Shown here: piece after piece, positions 44,715-57,505 of the stretch
How the letters are laid out: each line of letters starts with the position of its first letter
How positions within the stretch are numbered: the first letter of the stretch is position 1
Assembly: GCA_023014365.1 (NCBI GenBank)
Contig: JAEBUN010000008.1
Span: 124,001-188,000, forward strand
Length of the DNA stretch: 64,000 nt
Direction: 5' to 3'
From: Lepiota brunneoincarnata
Taxonomy: Eukaryota > Basidiomycota > Agaricomycetes > Agaricales > Agaricaceae
Translations under genes and position numbers: made by a program
The notes under the pieces: model-generated
What the model was told of the DNA's origin: nothing
The model's input: the letters and a program-made list of their open reading frames with translations, nothing else
Databases searched by the model: none

Positions 44715-47700
44715 ATGGACAGCATCTTCGGGCGCAAGAAGGCTCGTCAGCGCCAGTCCTCCGTTTCCGGGCAGGACCTCGGCGAACGATCAGTCCCCTA
44801 TGACCAACTAGCGGCCCCCATCCGTTCTCCTATGCCCGTCACCACTATAAGTCAAGGGATCAAAGGCGTATCCGCTCCCAACACCAATCCATCTCTCACG
44901 GATGCCGGTACAGAACTCAACCTCTTCACCATGCAGAAGCAACAGCGAGAACGGGAGCGACTCTACGAACAGCAAGTGCCCAGTCGACGTCCAGGCTCTT
45001 CCAACAACTCTATCTCTACAGCGGACTCTTCCACATTGTTCGATGAGTCCAACACCCCGACATCCTCCCGCCCTACACGTACGTATGCCGGACGGGGTCA
45101 CCGCAGCGAATCTTCCTTCTCTGCTCGAAGTCCTAACATGGCAGATTTTGGACATTACCCCTCAACCAAAGAACCTTCGAGTGGTCCTAGTACACACTCT
45201 CGGCCGATGTCGGGAATGACAACCACGTCCGAAAACCGTAATTCACGCTATGCCACATCTCTCTCGTCTGAAGGGGGATCCCACCATTCAACTCTATCAT
45301 ACTTGCATCATCGACATCACAATAATGACGATACCTTCAGCTTTCCCCGACCAGAAACTGATGCAGAGATCGAGGCTCTGTTCGAGAATGTCAAACGGAC
45401 GAGGGATTTAGGCGACATCCCTAATTTGCCCCTCGATAAATTACCCATTGATCAGAAATGGCATATTGTATATAATGATGAGCACATACGTTGGAACCAC
45501 GAGAGACAGAAGGAGCAGTCGAAGAGGCAGAGGGACTCGGGTCAGCCAGCCATCATAGCACCAGACTCACCCGAGTGGTATCTAAAGAAATTTGTCGAAA
45601 AGACGATCACTGCGAAACAGGTCCAGAGTTTAGGCGTCTCGTTGCGGAGTAACGAGTTGAGGTACGTGCCACTATTCGTATCTTAAATTATTCTAAATCC
45701 ACTTTAGTTGGGTCAAGTCTTTTGTGTCGATGCAGGGTACATCTGTGTTAGCTCAGACGCTGTCGCAGATAAGTCGTAAAGGAACAGCCAGGTAGCTAAG
45801 ATTTTCATATTTCACCTCAATCAGCTTCAACATGTTCCCAGGCGCGAAGGCGATACCGCACTGGAACACGAAATAGCTAAAGTCCTTCGGTACTTGTTTA
45901 ATTTATCCGTGCGTTTAATACCCTTATAAGTGTCCCGGCTAACATATGCGACAGTTCGCAGCGGAGGAGGCTATCACCCATCCTCAAATTGTTACTCAGA
46001 TTGCCTCATCGCTCAGCACTTCTCATATACCCACTCGTAAAGCCATTCTTGATCTTCTGACCTTCTTCGTGTACACGCAAGATGAGCAAATTCAGCCACG
46101 TGTCATATCTGCTCTGGAAGCCTTAAGCCAGGCGAATAATGAAGGAACCGGTTGCTACGATTATTGGTTCAAATCATCACATATATCTTTGTTGGGTCGA
46201 GGGAAGATGGGCAGTCGGGTGGGTGCAAGCGAGGATGTGAGAAGGGCAGGTGCTGATGGCTCGCTGAACGAATATGCTGTGAGCAAGCCGTGTCACTCGT
46301 TTGATCAATCAACTAACACTCCAGATAGACAGCCAACCTCATCCTCATCAATGGAATATTCAAAGCTACCGACGACCTGGATTTGCGGGTACACCATAGG
46401 GTTCAGATGGAAGCGGCGGGACTTAGGGACATTCTTGCGATATGCGAGAAATTCGGTGTTCCGGACATCAAGTTACAGATTCAACTACTGGAAGAAACCC
46501 TCGCTGAAGATGAGCAGCGACTGCGGGAGCGTTTAGACCAGCAGATTCTCCATAATTTCACTGACCCCCTCGACGTCTACAACGCAATACTCAACAAGAT
46601 CAAGAACACAAAGGCTAAAGACCACTTCCTGTCGATGATGCAGCACCTACTCCTTATTCGAGAGGAAGGGCAGTCCATGGTCCACTACTATCAATTTTTG
46701 GATTCTCTAGTGACAGACGTGGTGATGGATAAGAAGCTCCTGGGCGCTGAACAGCGGTTTGGACATTCTGTGGAACGAATTATTGCGCAGTTCAACGAGG
46801 CCGATCGTCTACAAGCTTTGGAACTCGAGGCATCCGAGGCAAAGGCTCGGGCGACACAGTACAAGTTGGAAAAGGAATCACTGGAAGCCGAGATTGCACA
46901 AGGCCAGGACGGACTTGTTGGGAACCTCAAGATCCAATTAGTCCAGATAGAGGAAAAGCTGAAAAGTTCGCGAGAGACAGCTGCGCGGTTGCAGGGGCAG
47001 TTGGAGACTCAGAAGACTGGGTATGAAGAACAGATTGCTCAACTGGAAGCGCAGATCATGGAGTTATTCAGGATGTTGAAGGAGGTTGGCAAGGGTGTCG
47101 AGACCATTCTTGATCACGGTGCAGTGGATCGAAAGTCACTTGTCCAGACTCTGGAGAAGACATTTCAGAGAAACAAAACAATTAGCATTCTGGAAGGACG
47201 AGAAGGACGAAATCAAAGGAAGAAGTCGACAGCGAACGGGACAGCTGAAGAGGATGGCGAAGAAGGGGAGGAGGAGGATCCTGAAAGTACTCCTGGGAAA
47301 TCTAGCTTGCGTCGTTCTCGGCCACCTGGGAGCATGGCTAAGCGGAAACCGTCTAAGAGTGTTAAGCAAATGGGAAGGATCGTTGATGAGAACGGAAGGG
47401 TTTCGCAGTTTATGGATGCGGAGGAAGCTGATGCTCAAGAACAGATACAACAGCAGATGGCTGCAGGGGCAAAGATGGTATTTTCTGTCATTCTGATGAG
47501 ATTTCGGAGGCTGAAAGTCTATTCAGTACTCCCCACAAATCGGAATCACCAACAGTGTACGGAGTATCAGGGGTTCTCCGCGTCGCACAGATAGACCTGC
47601 TCTTGAAACACCTTCCAAAGCGTCAACACTTTTACCTCCCCAGTCTGGAGATGCTGCCGCGGGTAGCATTGATCGCCCAGCATCTCCCGGATCACACGAT

Positions 47701-50195
47701 GATGATAGCGACGTTGTTCAGTCAAATAAGAGTATCCTAACGAATGCTACGGATGATACACTTCTAACGTCAACTGGATCCATCGACATGGACGACGCGC
47801 CGTCCGGATCTTTCGCCGAGCAATTGCAGAAGCACATCCGTGCCAGAGGCAAGCCCCTGCCTCCCATCCACGACAGTCCCTCTCCTACACGTCCGCAGCC
47901 TCTTCCAGACGCATCAAACACGGACAGTTCAAATGACTGCGCTCCTCCTCCCCCTCCTCCTCCCCCTCCTCCTCCTCCCCCTCCTCCCCCTCCACCACTG
48001 CCGCCGCTTCCGGGCGCCCGGGTAGCAGGGTTCCCTCCGCCTCCTCCTCCCCCACCCCTTCCACCTCCAGGTTTCGGCAAGATTCCCCTGCCTACTTTCG
48101 CAAGCGCTTCATCTTCACCGCCGCCACCGCCACCTCCCCCAATGTCCCGCCCAGGCTCAAATCCAAGCACCGCTCCCAACTCAAACCGTACATCCCTTCT
48201 AGGAGTCAATCTCAACTTGTTATTATCGGCTCGTAAGGAGATGCCCATCACACCCGGTATCAAGATGAAGCAGCTACAATGGGATAAGCTCCCCCAGCAA
48301 CAAGTTTCCAAGACGTTATGGAAGGACGATGAGCCGGAGAGGGAGAAAGAGATGTTGGAGAAACTCAAGTTGGACGGTGTCTGGATGGAAATAGAGGAGG
48401 ATTTCAAGGCAAAGCAGCTTGTCATCAACCTGATGGCGCGACAGAAACGTGCAGAACTCAAGAGTGTTCTAGACCCCCAGACCAAGAAGCGTGTCGGTGA
48501 GTGCAACTCCGGGATTTTTGAGGTAGTCGGATACTCATCAGATACACTCAGAGATTCTCATCCAGCGCGTCAGAAAGCTCGAACCTGAAGAGGTAGCACG
48601 GCGCATACAACAATTTGATCAAGAAATCTGCACGTCCGTCTTCCTCAGCGAACTGAAGTCCATCCTACCTTCGCCGGAACAAATTGGAAAGCTCAACGTG
48701 TACCGTAACACAGCACCAGAGGAACTCGCTGAATTACACCCTTCTGACCGTCTGATGGTCCGACTCATCCAAATCGACCGACTAGCACCCAGAATAGAGG
48801 GTATGCTGTACAAGGTCGCATTCGAGGATACCTGGTCGTTGTTGGATGATGTACGTCGGCACGGATGCAAATTGTTTTCGAGAAACTGACAAGGGATATT
48901 AGGGCGCCAAGAAATTATCTGATGCAGGAAGGGCTCTCCTCAACGCGAAACATTTGAAGGAATTACTTAGTGTAAGCCTGAATCTCTCAGATTATTCCAA
49001 TCAACTAAGCGCCCTGCAGCTCATTCTCTTGATTGGAAATTACATGAACGGCACAGGTATCAAAGGCGGCGCCTTCGGTTTCCGTATCAGTAGCATCAAT
49101 AAGGTCGGCGGATTATCTGCCAAATCGAAGTATATTTGCTGAACCATCTGGTAGATGGTCGATACTAAGTCGGTCAACAATACTACGCTGCTGCATTTCC
49201 TAGAGAGAACGGTTTCTAGGCACTTCCCTGATATAGAGGAGTTTTTGAATGAATTAGAGAAACCTGCCGAAGCATATCGAGGTTAGCAATCCATCACCCT
49301 CTCTAGTCCGTCGACCCACTGTGCTACCTCCCTTCTAGTCAATTTACAAGACGTTCGAAAAGGGTCGGCCGAGTTGCGAGATGGCCTAAAACGTATTCGC
49401 ACGGAACTCGCGAACCATTTTGCCGACCTAGAACAAAATGATAAGTATGGCACACAAATGTGGGCATTCATTGGGAGAGCAACTGAGCAGATGGAAGATC
49501 TTATGGATGACGTCCGTAATGCTGAGACTACTTTTACTGATGCTATCGGGTACTACGGCGAGGAGGACAAGAATATGTCCTCTTCCGAGTTCTACGGCAT
49601 ATTTAAGACATTCATCACTTCTTACAAGGTGCGCATCAAGTTTGGCGAGAAGTATGTAAACACTTACACTCCATGACAGAAATGCAAAGCGGATAATCAA
49701 GCCGCTCTGGAAGAAAAGTTGGCGCTTGAAAAACGCAAACAAGCCATGGAACAGACTAAAGTGCAACGCCAGAAAGCTTCCGACTCTCCTGCTACCGACG
49801 AAGAATCGAATGCAGCTCTTGACAATCTGCTGCAAATGCTCCGGAATGGTGAATCTATCAGAAAAGGCAAGAAAGGCCGCCATAATAGACGGCGCCCATC
49901 TATACCTGTCACACTCAATTTGGAGAACGGGAACCAAACAGGCGATGCTGCAGATGTTGCTCGAGACATGCTAGCTCGACTCCAGTCAGACGGCTTCGTG
50001 ATGCCTCCTTCACCTCTACCACCCTCTAGCTCCTCCCAGAGACGAGAGCGACGGAGGAGGGAAAGACCTTCCCTCCACGGTGAACGTGATATACCACCCT
50101 CCCCACTCTCAGCAGAGATACTGGACATTGACGAAGATCTGGCTTCGGAACCGCTGGCATCGGATACTCCACTCCCCGGCCCTCCCTCACCTTAG
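44715..50195 (+). CDS. Formin (Bni1/SepA type), diaphanous-related, 11 exons
   Basis: Nucleates and elongates unbranched actin filaments at growing tips and the septum, under Rho-GTPase control. Exons I place: 44715-45661, 45708-45791, 45842-45908, 45955-46278, 46329-47477, 47527-48496, 48552-48850, 48903-49103, 49155-49281, 49339-49628, 49680-50195. They sum to 4974 nt, or 1657 residues, with all phases consistent. Domains: disordered Ser-rich N-terminus; GTPase-binding region (about 220-320, ETDAEIEALFENVKRTRDLG); FH3 (GTGCYDYWFKSS, GRGKMGSRVGASEDVRRAG); coiled coil (about 590-690); FH1 polyproline runs at 47940-48150; FH2 (MKQLQWDKLP, LILLIGNYMNGTG); and a C-terminal autoregulatory DAD-like stretch (ALDNLLQMLRNGES, then basic GKKGRHNRRR). 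Intron 8 has an unusual GTCGGC donor. The gene looks intact and is the first host gene after the transposon block. Confidence 0.95.
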
Positions 50196-50465
50196 CTATG
50201 CCACTGGCTGGCAAGTATTGATTTGGGCCAGCATATAGATTTATTTTATTTGTATTACATCTGCTATCTTCATCTACGCGTCCTGACCATTAAGTACTCT
50301 ACACTTAGACCAGAGGTTCCATGTTGCAACAGGCACTACATAGATATTTCGTTAAATATGACAGAACTTAAGGGGTGCTGAAACGATTGATGGATTGACT
50401 AGTTCCATAAAAGGACAGCAGGCCTCTTTGTCCGTAACATTAACACCTACACGCTCCTTCACACC

Positions 50466-51607
50466 ATGCTTGCCTGTACTTTCCTTGCCTTGGTTCTCTT
50501 GCCCTTCGTTTCTGCTCAACAGCTCAGCGAGGTCGACCTCGCGGCCATCAGGGCCCATTTTATCCAATCCCACATAGTTCCAGACTTCCTTCCTTCCTTC
50601 GAGCCGGAGGCTACTCTCGACGTCAATTTCAATGGTACGTCTGCCAGCAGATCGCTGTTCGCGCGTAACTCAACGAGAAATAGGCGTAGGAAGCATCTCT
50701 CCAGGCCAGCAGTTCTCCAAAGGACGTGCGTTCATCCTTCCGCGACACCCACGAAGCACAAATAACCATTTCTAGAGGTCGCGCAGAGCCCCAGATTGGC
50801 GCTTAAGTCCAGAGCCCCGTTGGACGGGCAGTATACCCTCGCCATGATGGATGCGGATGTTACTGGTACCAACCTTTCCACTGGTACGAACCGTCACTGG
50901 CTCCTGTATAATGTCACCGTCGACCAAAGTAAGCACAATAAACCAATTACCCCTGCAACGCGTTCACAGCTCGTGCCGGCGCACACGTTTTAAGACCTGA
51001 CCGTCAGCAATGCCACGGCTACAACTATCACGCCCTACGCTGGCCCAGGACCAGCGCCTGGTTCCGGTTCCCACCGGTCAGCCAAGTTTCCTGTGAGACT
51101 GTTAAAGGATCGTTCACATCTTCCTTATTAGTTATGTCATCGCCGTCTACGAACAACCTGTAGACTTCGCCCCCCCAGCGGAGTTCCAGACTAACCAGGG
51201 TGTAGCTCGTATGGACTGGAACGGCTTTGTTACTGTGAGCACCAATCCAATCCCACCACTCTCTGAGAGCTTATGAAACATTCCACATCTAGGACTCTCA
51301 CCTTGGTAAACTCGTTGCGGTAAATTGCAGGTATTCTCTCCCCAATGCGCCGGTGCTTAACAGATTTTCATCTAGGCCAATTACATCCAAGTCGAAGAAG
51401 GGACAGCGAGCGCTGCGATTATTTCTACTGCGCCTGTCATCACGTCCACCTTAGCTCCTGCTTCGACGGTCGCCCCCTCAGCTGCTTCCACCTCTGCTTC
51501 GGCTACGGGTAGGGAAAACAGCGCCTCCTGGCCTGAGTACCTACGCATTTGGCGCCCATGTTTCGGTTGCTATTGCCTTAGCGGCCTTCATAACATTTCT
51601 TGTTTGA
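50466..51607 (+). CDS. Secreted PEBP-like (phosphatidylethanolamine-binding) protein
   Basis: ATG 50466 gives a clear signal peptide (MLACTFLALVLLPFVSA). Exons placed: 50466-50634, 50684-50725, 50776-50928, 50995-51076, 51132-51234, 51293-51319, 51376 onward. The body fits the PEBP/YbhB fold: LALKSRAPLDGQYTLAMMDA, then NRHWLLYNVTV, then AGPGPAPGSGSHRYVIAVY, which form the ligand site in the family. A Ser/Thr/Ala-rich tail follows. A hydrophobic C-terminus suited to GPI anchoring (AIALAAFITFLV, stop at 51605) is out of frame by one base near 51508. Read without a shift the protein ends at about 51642 with an unrelated tail. This is either a sequence error, an unseen splice or a real change. 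The natural ligand is unknown. Confidence 0.75.
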
Positions 51608-51848
51608 TCAAGAGACCTGTGTCCCCCCTTCATACTCGCTAGTGCCACAGGACTTATACCAGACACATGCATCGCATGTAGGTTTCCGGTCATAGGTTAT
51701 AATATAATATACAGCATCCAATTATATTCTCAAGAAAAGGAGAATACCCACATCCAAAAGCCAATTTATTAAACGAACAGGTGAAACCAAAACGCAAGTG
51801 TATGCAAAACGGGAACAAGCAATAAATAGCATAGTAATAATAACCCCT

Positions 51849-54708
51849 TCAGCTTCCATAGCGTTCGCGTGCCTAACATGAACAGGTGCGATTAAGAATT
51901 TTGTTTTATGTCGACAAAGCCAAAGGTGTGTCTCCAGAACATCAATTACATCACTTACCGCTTCCTGGGTTTGTTGGACGTATCCAGCATAACCGTCAGA
52001 GAACTTGCCAACTTCCTTGGCCTTAGCCGCACCAAGCCCGGCACCTTGCGCATATATCGCTGTCGTTCTAGAGGACATTAGATAGGCATGCCCGATAAAT
52101 ATGAGCAAAATGAATTCACATCGGTTCTGTTCGGCCATCCTCTTGCGTTCCGAGGCCCATACCCTCTTTCCATCCCATCATTTTCAACAATTTGTTGCCA
52201 ACATTACTCGAGTCTTCACCTGGGTTCAAAAGCGGAGGCGGAGAAGGAGGTGGGGGTGGACCTTCGGAATGGCGTTTTTTGCTCGGTCTACTTGTGTCCT
52301 CGACAACAGGCGTTTCAGGTTGATTAAACAAAGTGCGACGCTCTAGGGCTCGATCACGGTATTTGGGCTGGTCTGAAGCAGCCTTTCTGGCCTGGACCTT
52401 TTGGCGAGCCACCTCTCGCAGGTTTGCATCTCTGTAATTTTTCTGATTACCGCAATGGGTTCAAATGCAGGTGGCACCGGGTTTCCGTAAACAAAGGGAG
52501 GAACAGAATAAAAGACAACGTCAGCCTGGCATGATTGACGAGGAAGACAACACAAAGATTGCGAGCCTTGTGCAAGTCAGATTCCTTGTTATGCCGTCCC
52601 AGTTGGTCCAGAGACTTGAACTGCCGCGCGCAAAGCAAGCACATCAAGGCAGAAACATCGGAGAATTCATATTCCGACTCCGGAGGTGGTGTGGATTCAA
52701 CCTTGGGAAGTACCATGGTTGTTGAGGCAGAAGTGGCCTGCATACACGATGTGCAGAGGGTAAGAACCAAATTCCGATGTCTTTCGACGAAATCCAAGAA
52801 AAAATGTCACCAGAGTAGTCGAGCTTTCCACATTGTGCGCTAGTTCCTCTTGCACTTGATTCCACTTGTTGATGTTGTTAGCAGTCTAGAACGAGTTTGC
52901 CGACAGTAAGAGGGGTGTAGGAACGGAGTATAAACCCAGAATCACCTTTTTACTAGCTATCAGGGGTGCGACCTTCTTGACTTGATGGGCTATTTTGAAG
53001 ATGTTAGAGGAGAAAGTCAGATTTTACCATGACGTACCCTTACTGGGATTAACTGGAGGTTCTTCAGTGGTTTCTGGTAGCGCATTATTTGAGCCGTCGT
53101 CCATCGACAACAGGGCCGGCTTCACTGGACCTGTTGAGTGATGAGTATGCCTGCCCCAAGTCGTCTTATGGCGCTCCTTACCAGCGTTTAACTTTACGGG
53201 TCCCTTGCTGAAGCTCAGCGTTACAGGCTTATCAGAGACTGGAAGAATTGATGGCGCAGCTGGTGCATCTTTCGCAGAGCCTTCACCATCACCTATGAGA
53301 AATTAGCAGGTAACAATCGCAAAACGTGTTTCCTCACCCTTCCCCTTCTTCCTTTTCTCCTTGTCTTTGTCTTTGGCCGAAGCAGAGGACAGAGTTTGAG
53401 AACTTTCTTCAACCTGGAACTCCAATACTGCCACTGTTGCACTTTCATCCCAATAGCGAACCCAAGTTCCCTCAACACCCCCAAGACTGAGAGAGGAGGG
53501 AATACAGGCTTCATCTCGGGAAAGGAAATCAGTGACAGGCTGGAATGAGTAAGGATGGGCAAACGATCCAGCGACAGGACGGTCTGATATCCGGAAACCA
53601 TTTGGGTGCGCTTGGGGCGACATAGTCGCTGCGAGGACAGCGGAGGCAGACTATGTACCGATAAGGCATCGTTCACATGAAGGGGAAAAAGAAAAACCTG
53701 AATATCAATAAATTCCACAAACGCGAAACCGAAACTAGCCATCGTGACTTTATCTTTGATAAGAATTATACGTTTCATTCCCTTCGCACCCTGTTTGCCA
53801 GGACCAAAGGAATACAACATAGCCTGATGGATGGCCTGAGGACCAGAGAGTGGGTCCAACCCGCGGAAAAGGAGGACAGGAGCTTGAGTATTCCCTATAT
53901 CACGAGTACCATCATTGGTATTGGCTCGGTTAAAGCGTCGATCATGGTGGGAGGCGCTTTGCGAATAATCAATCTTGACCCGCCGACCACTGTGAGGCCC
54001 CCCTGTCTCGAGCGCCGCATAAAATGCTGCGGTGGCCGAGGCTCCGTGAGAAGCAGGAGGCGGGACTTGGATAAACGGGAAGAGTGGGTCAACAAATGCG
54101 CGAGCATGGTCCACGCTCGTGAACTGCGCAAAGCCAAAGCCTTTCGAGGAACCTTTGAAAATCCACGACGAATAACATCAATTAATGCGCAAAAAACAAA
54201 TGGTAATATGCAAGTGCCTGATGTTCTTTCTCGAATGATTGTCACTGTTTCGATGCTGCACCCTTGCGAGGTGAGATAGGCTTGAAGCTGAACGCCGTGA
54301 TGAGACAATGCGTGGGTCAAAGCAAAAACCAGACGAACATCTGCTTCCGTAAAATCTGGATCAAGACCGAGGAATATGACATGGGGACTTGGTTCAGACG
54401 GTATCAATCGTTTCTTGCCGAACCCGCCACCGCCTCGCCGGTCGTCTTGTCCGTAGTCTTGATAGTCACCCTTGTGATGGTTGGGAGCGCCATCGTCGTG
54501 TGAATACGAAGTGTCAAATCCCTAGCGGCGGCACTCTCAGAAACGGGAGGCAGAAGCGAGGAATGCATGTACTGACTCCGTTATTGAACTTCCGTCGTTT
54601 GCTTTCTCCGTAGTCGGTTCGTCCGCGGACACTGCTCCGCTGATCGTGCGCCCAAGATGTGTCGCTCCAACTGTCCTTACCCCTGTCCCACTCGCGATTG
54701 TATGCCAT
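51849..54708 (-). CDS. RBM5/RBM10-like RNA-binding protein: two RRMs, C2H2 finger, G-patch
   Basis: Probable splicing regulator associated with the spliceosome. ATG 54708. Exons placed: 54577-54708, 54339-54521, 54218-54287, 54152-53698, 53650-53338, then several short ones, with the last at 51849-51872 ending ARERYGS. Order: Arg/Asp/Gly-rich N-terminus; RRM1 (HVIFLGLDPDFTEAD ... SKGFGFAQF); RRM2 (VLLFRGLDPLSG ... SFGFAFVEF); a conserved block with RPVAGSFAHPYSFQPV and WVRYWDESATVAVLEF; linker; C2H2 finger (CLLCARQFKSLDQLGRHNKESDLHK); G-patch (GNKLLKMMGWKEGMGLG ... QGAGLG). This is the RBM5/RBM10 order. Two introns seem to use GC donors (AG|GCACTT after RRM1 beta 3, AAG|GCTCGC after the C2H2 finger). 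Confidence 0.85.
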
Positions 54709-54803
54709 GAAGAAGGAGAGAGATGTGGAGGATGGTGGTTGTCAAATGGAAAGGGTGATGTAAACAATGCACAAACAAACCTCGCCTTTCAACCTCAACC
54801 ACT

Positions 54804-55255
54804 ATGGGACACGGTAAGCACCTTTTCCCTCTCCAACTTTCCACTATGTTAACAATGCAATGTGCAGGACCAGTTAAGGTGATTACCCTCCCGCGCTTGC
54901 TCGTCCATGTACTTATGTGCTGGTGTAGGAAGATCCCGCCATTGAGCGGTTCAACGCAATGGTGACAATCCATTCCCTTCAAGACGTTACTTCCTGCTTA
55001 CTGCTCAACAGCGTGAAACCGCGTATCTGAGGTTTAGGTGGACACCAGCCACAGTCCGGGCAGTACTACTGGGTTTTGTCATCGTGCCAAGCACGATTTA
55101 TTACTTTGCGAACAAATATCACGTTCGTGACCCGCTTGCTCCCGGGTTTACACCTCCTGCTTACATCTTTATAGGCTCGGTGGGATTGGGTAGGAAAACG
55201 TCGGGGCCAACCACTAGACACTGTTGCAGCACAAACAGTGCAAGAATCCGTATGA
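54804..55255 (+). CDS. NDUFB4-like subunit of mitochondrial complex I
   Basis: Small accessory subunit of NADH:ubiquinone oxidoreductase, anchored in the inner membrane. Exons: 54804-54813, 54868-54878, 54929-54961, 55012-55122, 55175-55255, which sum to 246 nt, or 81 residues, with phases consistent. The product reads MGHGPVKEDPAIERFNAM, then RETAYLRFRW, a single membrane segment (VRAVLLGFVIVPSTIYYFA) and ARWDWVGKRRGQPL. The pattern of a short acidic head, E-R-x-x-x-M-R-E, one helix and a W-x-x-K-R-R-G motif fits the fungal B15/NDUFB4 group. It is divergent at its start from the RBM-like gene by only about 95 bp, so they probably share a bidirectional promoter. Confidence 0.75.
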
Positions 55256-55360
55256 TTAATTGCTATACAATTCTACTTTTTCGAACAAGAACCACTGTTT
55301 GCGATCAAGTAGCCCATCACATAACCCTAAATACAATAAGGAAAATGCGCTCGTAGGTCA

Positions 55361-56148
55361 CTAGACTCGTTTGCAGAGTTCTATGGCCATTTTGCATCCT
55401 GCACCAATCACGCTGCTAAGGAGTGCGTGTGCTGGTGCCTGCTGAGAGTAATTTCCAACTGCAATGTCAAGATGTTCAAGCTCATCGTCCCGAAATTCTT
55501 TTATGACTTCCCGGAGTAAGGGCACACTAGGATGATCATCTGGTAACGACTGCATTTCTCTTAACTGACTGTAAATAGTAAACCGAATGAACGCGCTGGA
55601 GAGCGACCGACTTACTCATCATAATGTTCGCCGATCACAGTCTCGACGGCCTCCGTACAAGCCATGGCAGCCTCGTGGCCCATCAACGCCGTTACCGCCC
55701 CCAGACCGAATCCTGCAACCTTAGCGACATCCGTCAGCAGTGTCGGCCGGACCCGATGTTGGACCTGTAGTTTATCCATCACTGCGAGATGCTTTTTTTC
55801 TTGATCCCACATCCTCTATGTGTGGTCAATATATTGACTGGGCAAATATCCTAATTGCACACATACTTGCAAAAGAGCACTTGTCTTGGGATCTCGCCCT
55901 AAGACAGCCATTTGACCCATATATATCCAATTTGCGGCTACCTCGCCAGCTTGGTCCACACGAAGAGCGGCGTCCAAAGCGTCCCGTTGCTCTTGAGTTA
56001 TATCCGCAGGTGTTGTGAGGACAGCTGGATCTTTGGTACGCGCCTGATCAAGGTATATCGACGACGAAAGTCGCCGCACGCTCATAGAGAGCCCACGAAG
56101 ATGTGGTAGGCGAGCGTTAGCGGCTGCATAGCTGGATAGCATCGTCAT
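55361..56148 (-). CDS. COQ7: COQ7, 5-demethoxyubiquinone hydroxylase
   Basis: Hydroxylates demethoxyubiquinone in the penultimate step of ubiquinone synthesis on the matrix side of the inner mitochondrial membrane; a di-iron enzyme. Exons: 56148-55867, 55815-55616, 55568-55361, which give 690 nt, or 229 residues, with all phases consistent. The N-terminus is basic and Ser-rich ([13 protein letters not shown]), as for a mitochondrial presequence. Iron-ligand motifs are all visible: [46 protein letters not shown]. The frame is open upstream to an ATG at 56244, so the start could lie there, but 56148 gives a better presequence. It is convergent with the complex I subunit gene, with about 105 bp between stops. 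Confidence 0.93.
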
Positions 56149-56722
56149 CGAGTCAATGGTTGCAGTGTCCGGACCAATGACAGTGCAGGCACGGTCACGT
56201 GGGGAGATTGATCCTGCGATCGTTAGGGGACAACTGCTTGGCAACTGCTACCATCTTCTCCTCGAAACCCCGCCCACCATGCCTTCGACGTGAGGAGACT
56301 TGGAATTTCCCATGCACTTCGCTCTGACCACCGAATAGGTTCACGCCCTCAAACACGATCGATATGTCCAACGAAAGATCCTGGCAGTCCAGTCTGGGTC
56401 TGTTCACAGGCGCTGGAGGTCACCGACACTACTTAATACTCTGCTAGGTCTACTTGACTGGGATGCAACAAGCGTCGTTTTTACCAAACGTTCTCTGCTC
56501 GAATTCCTCAAGAATGCCTCCCCTCCATAGACACCAGAGCCTGTAACTAAGTACACCCTTTAGGTACACAGGAACAACGGTGGACCCCAACTTTACCAAC
56601 ATCGCCAAACTCCCACGTATGCCCCCGCTAGCATTTCCTTTATACCTCATATTAAGCAGTTTCCAGGCTATGCGAGATTTGGCACGATTTCCTCGGCCCC
56701 CACCCCATCGGACGCACTCCAC
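56149..56722. other. Intergenic; shared upstream region of COQ7 and the HN1-like gene
   Basis: Short frames on either strand (for example 56195-56407 minus and 56580-56765 plus) have no recognised domain. An upstream exon of the HN1-like gene may lie here, as its start is not found. Confidence 0.4.
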
Positions 56723-57396
56723 GTGTCCCAAACAGCGTCAGACAATGAGAATGCACAGGGTATAATTGGCTACAACTTGGCCCCTGTGTGTTATTTACGT
56801 TATGCGCTCTTGCAGCGACGTCCAGTGCGGATGGCAACTTCAAGCCGACACGCCGCGTTAGAATGGTTCCTGGAGGCCCCCACACCGATATCTTCGGGCA
56901 TGATGATGAAGCCGACGCTCTTGCTGCCGCCCCGCCCAAACCAGCCCAGGTAGAGGTATGGAATGTAGAACACCCCGTAATTCTAATCGTCATTGACCCC
57001 TCCACCTAGGAACAAACACCCTCTCGACCAGAGACTGTTAAAAATGACACGACGGCAGAAACCGAGGATCTCAGCGACGCCCTGGCATCGGACTTTAGGC
57101 CTAGCAGGTTGTTCACTAGATTATGACTTTACACCCCATTCTGACAGGAAACCAGACCTGTCCGCACCAATGCAGGCGGGCCAACCACATTGGATAATAT
57201 TTTCGGATCTGAGGGTACAGTTGAAGAATTCAAGCCTAGTCGGAGGTACGCCTTCATGACACGATGTGGATTGTGGCCCTGACCCCTTCTTCTAGAGTCA
57301 GACAGGGTCCTGGTGGCCAGGACAGCGTCGGAAGCGTAAGCCCACTCCGATTTTAGAGTATGCACCGTACCCCTCATACCTCCACAGCTCTGGTAA
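56723..57396 (+). CDS. Small repeat protein resembling HN1/Jupiter family
   Basis: About 115 residues from five exons ending LW-stop at 57394-57396. Three copies of a motif of the form R-V-R-x2-P/A-G-G-x(5-6)-F/L are seen: RRVRMVPGGPHTDIFG, VRTNAGGPTTLDNIFG and RVRQGPGGQDSVGSL. Similar R-x-x-P-P-G-G-x-S repeats mark the animal HN1/Jupiter microtubule-linked proteins, so a cytoskeletal role is conceivable but only by analogy. The start is unresolved: the reading SQTASDNENAQ is in frame and open upstream, but position 56723 is GTG and no in-frame ATG precedes it nearby, so a 5' exon is missing from this model. Confidence 0.6.
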
Positions 57397-57505
57397 ATAT
57401 TAGTCAGATTTGCTGTGAACCAATCAATATTGCATTCATCCATTACAATAAAAAGAGCCCTTATCACAGGTGGACAGGACAAAATTCAGGAGAAAAGCCC
57501 TATAG

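Noticed and set aside
47718..48506. 262-codon minus-strand glycine-rich frame
   Set aside because: It is the antisense shadow of the formin FH1 polyproline region.
53303..53623. Separate 106-codon minus frame
   Set aside because: It is exon 5 of the RBM5-like gene, not an independent gene; the overlapping longer frame (53293-54114) reads the wrong phase beyond the intron at 53651-53697.
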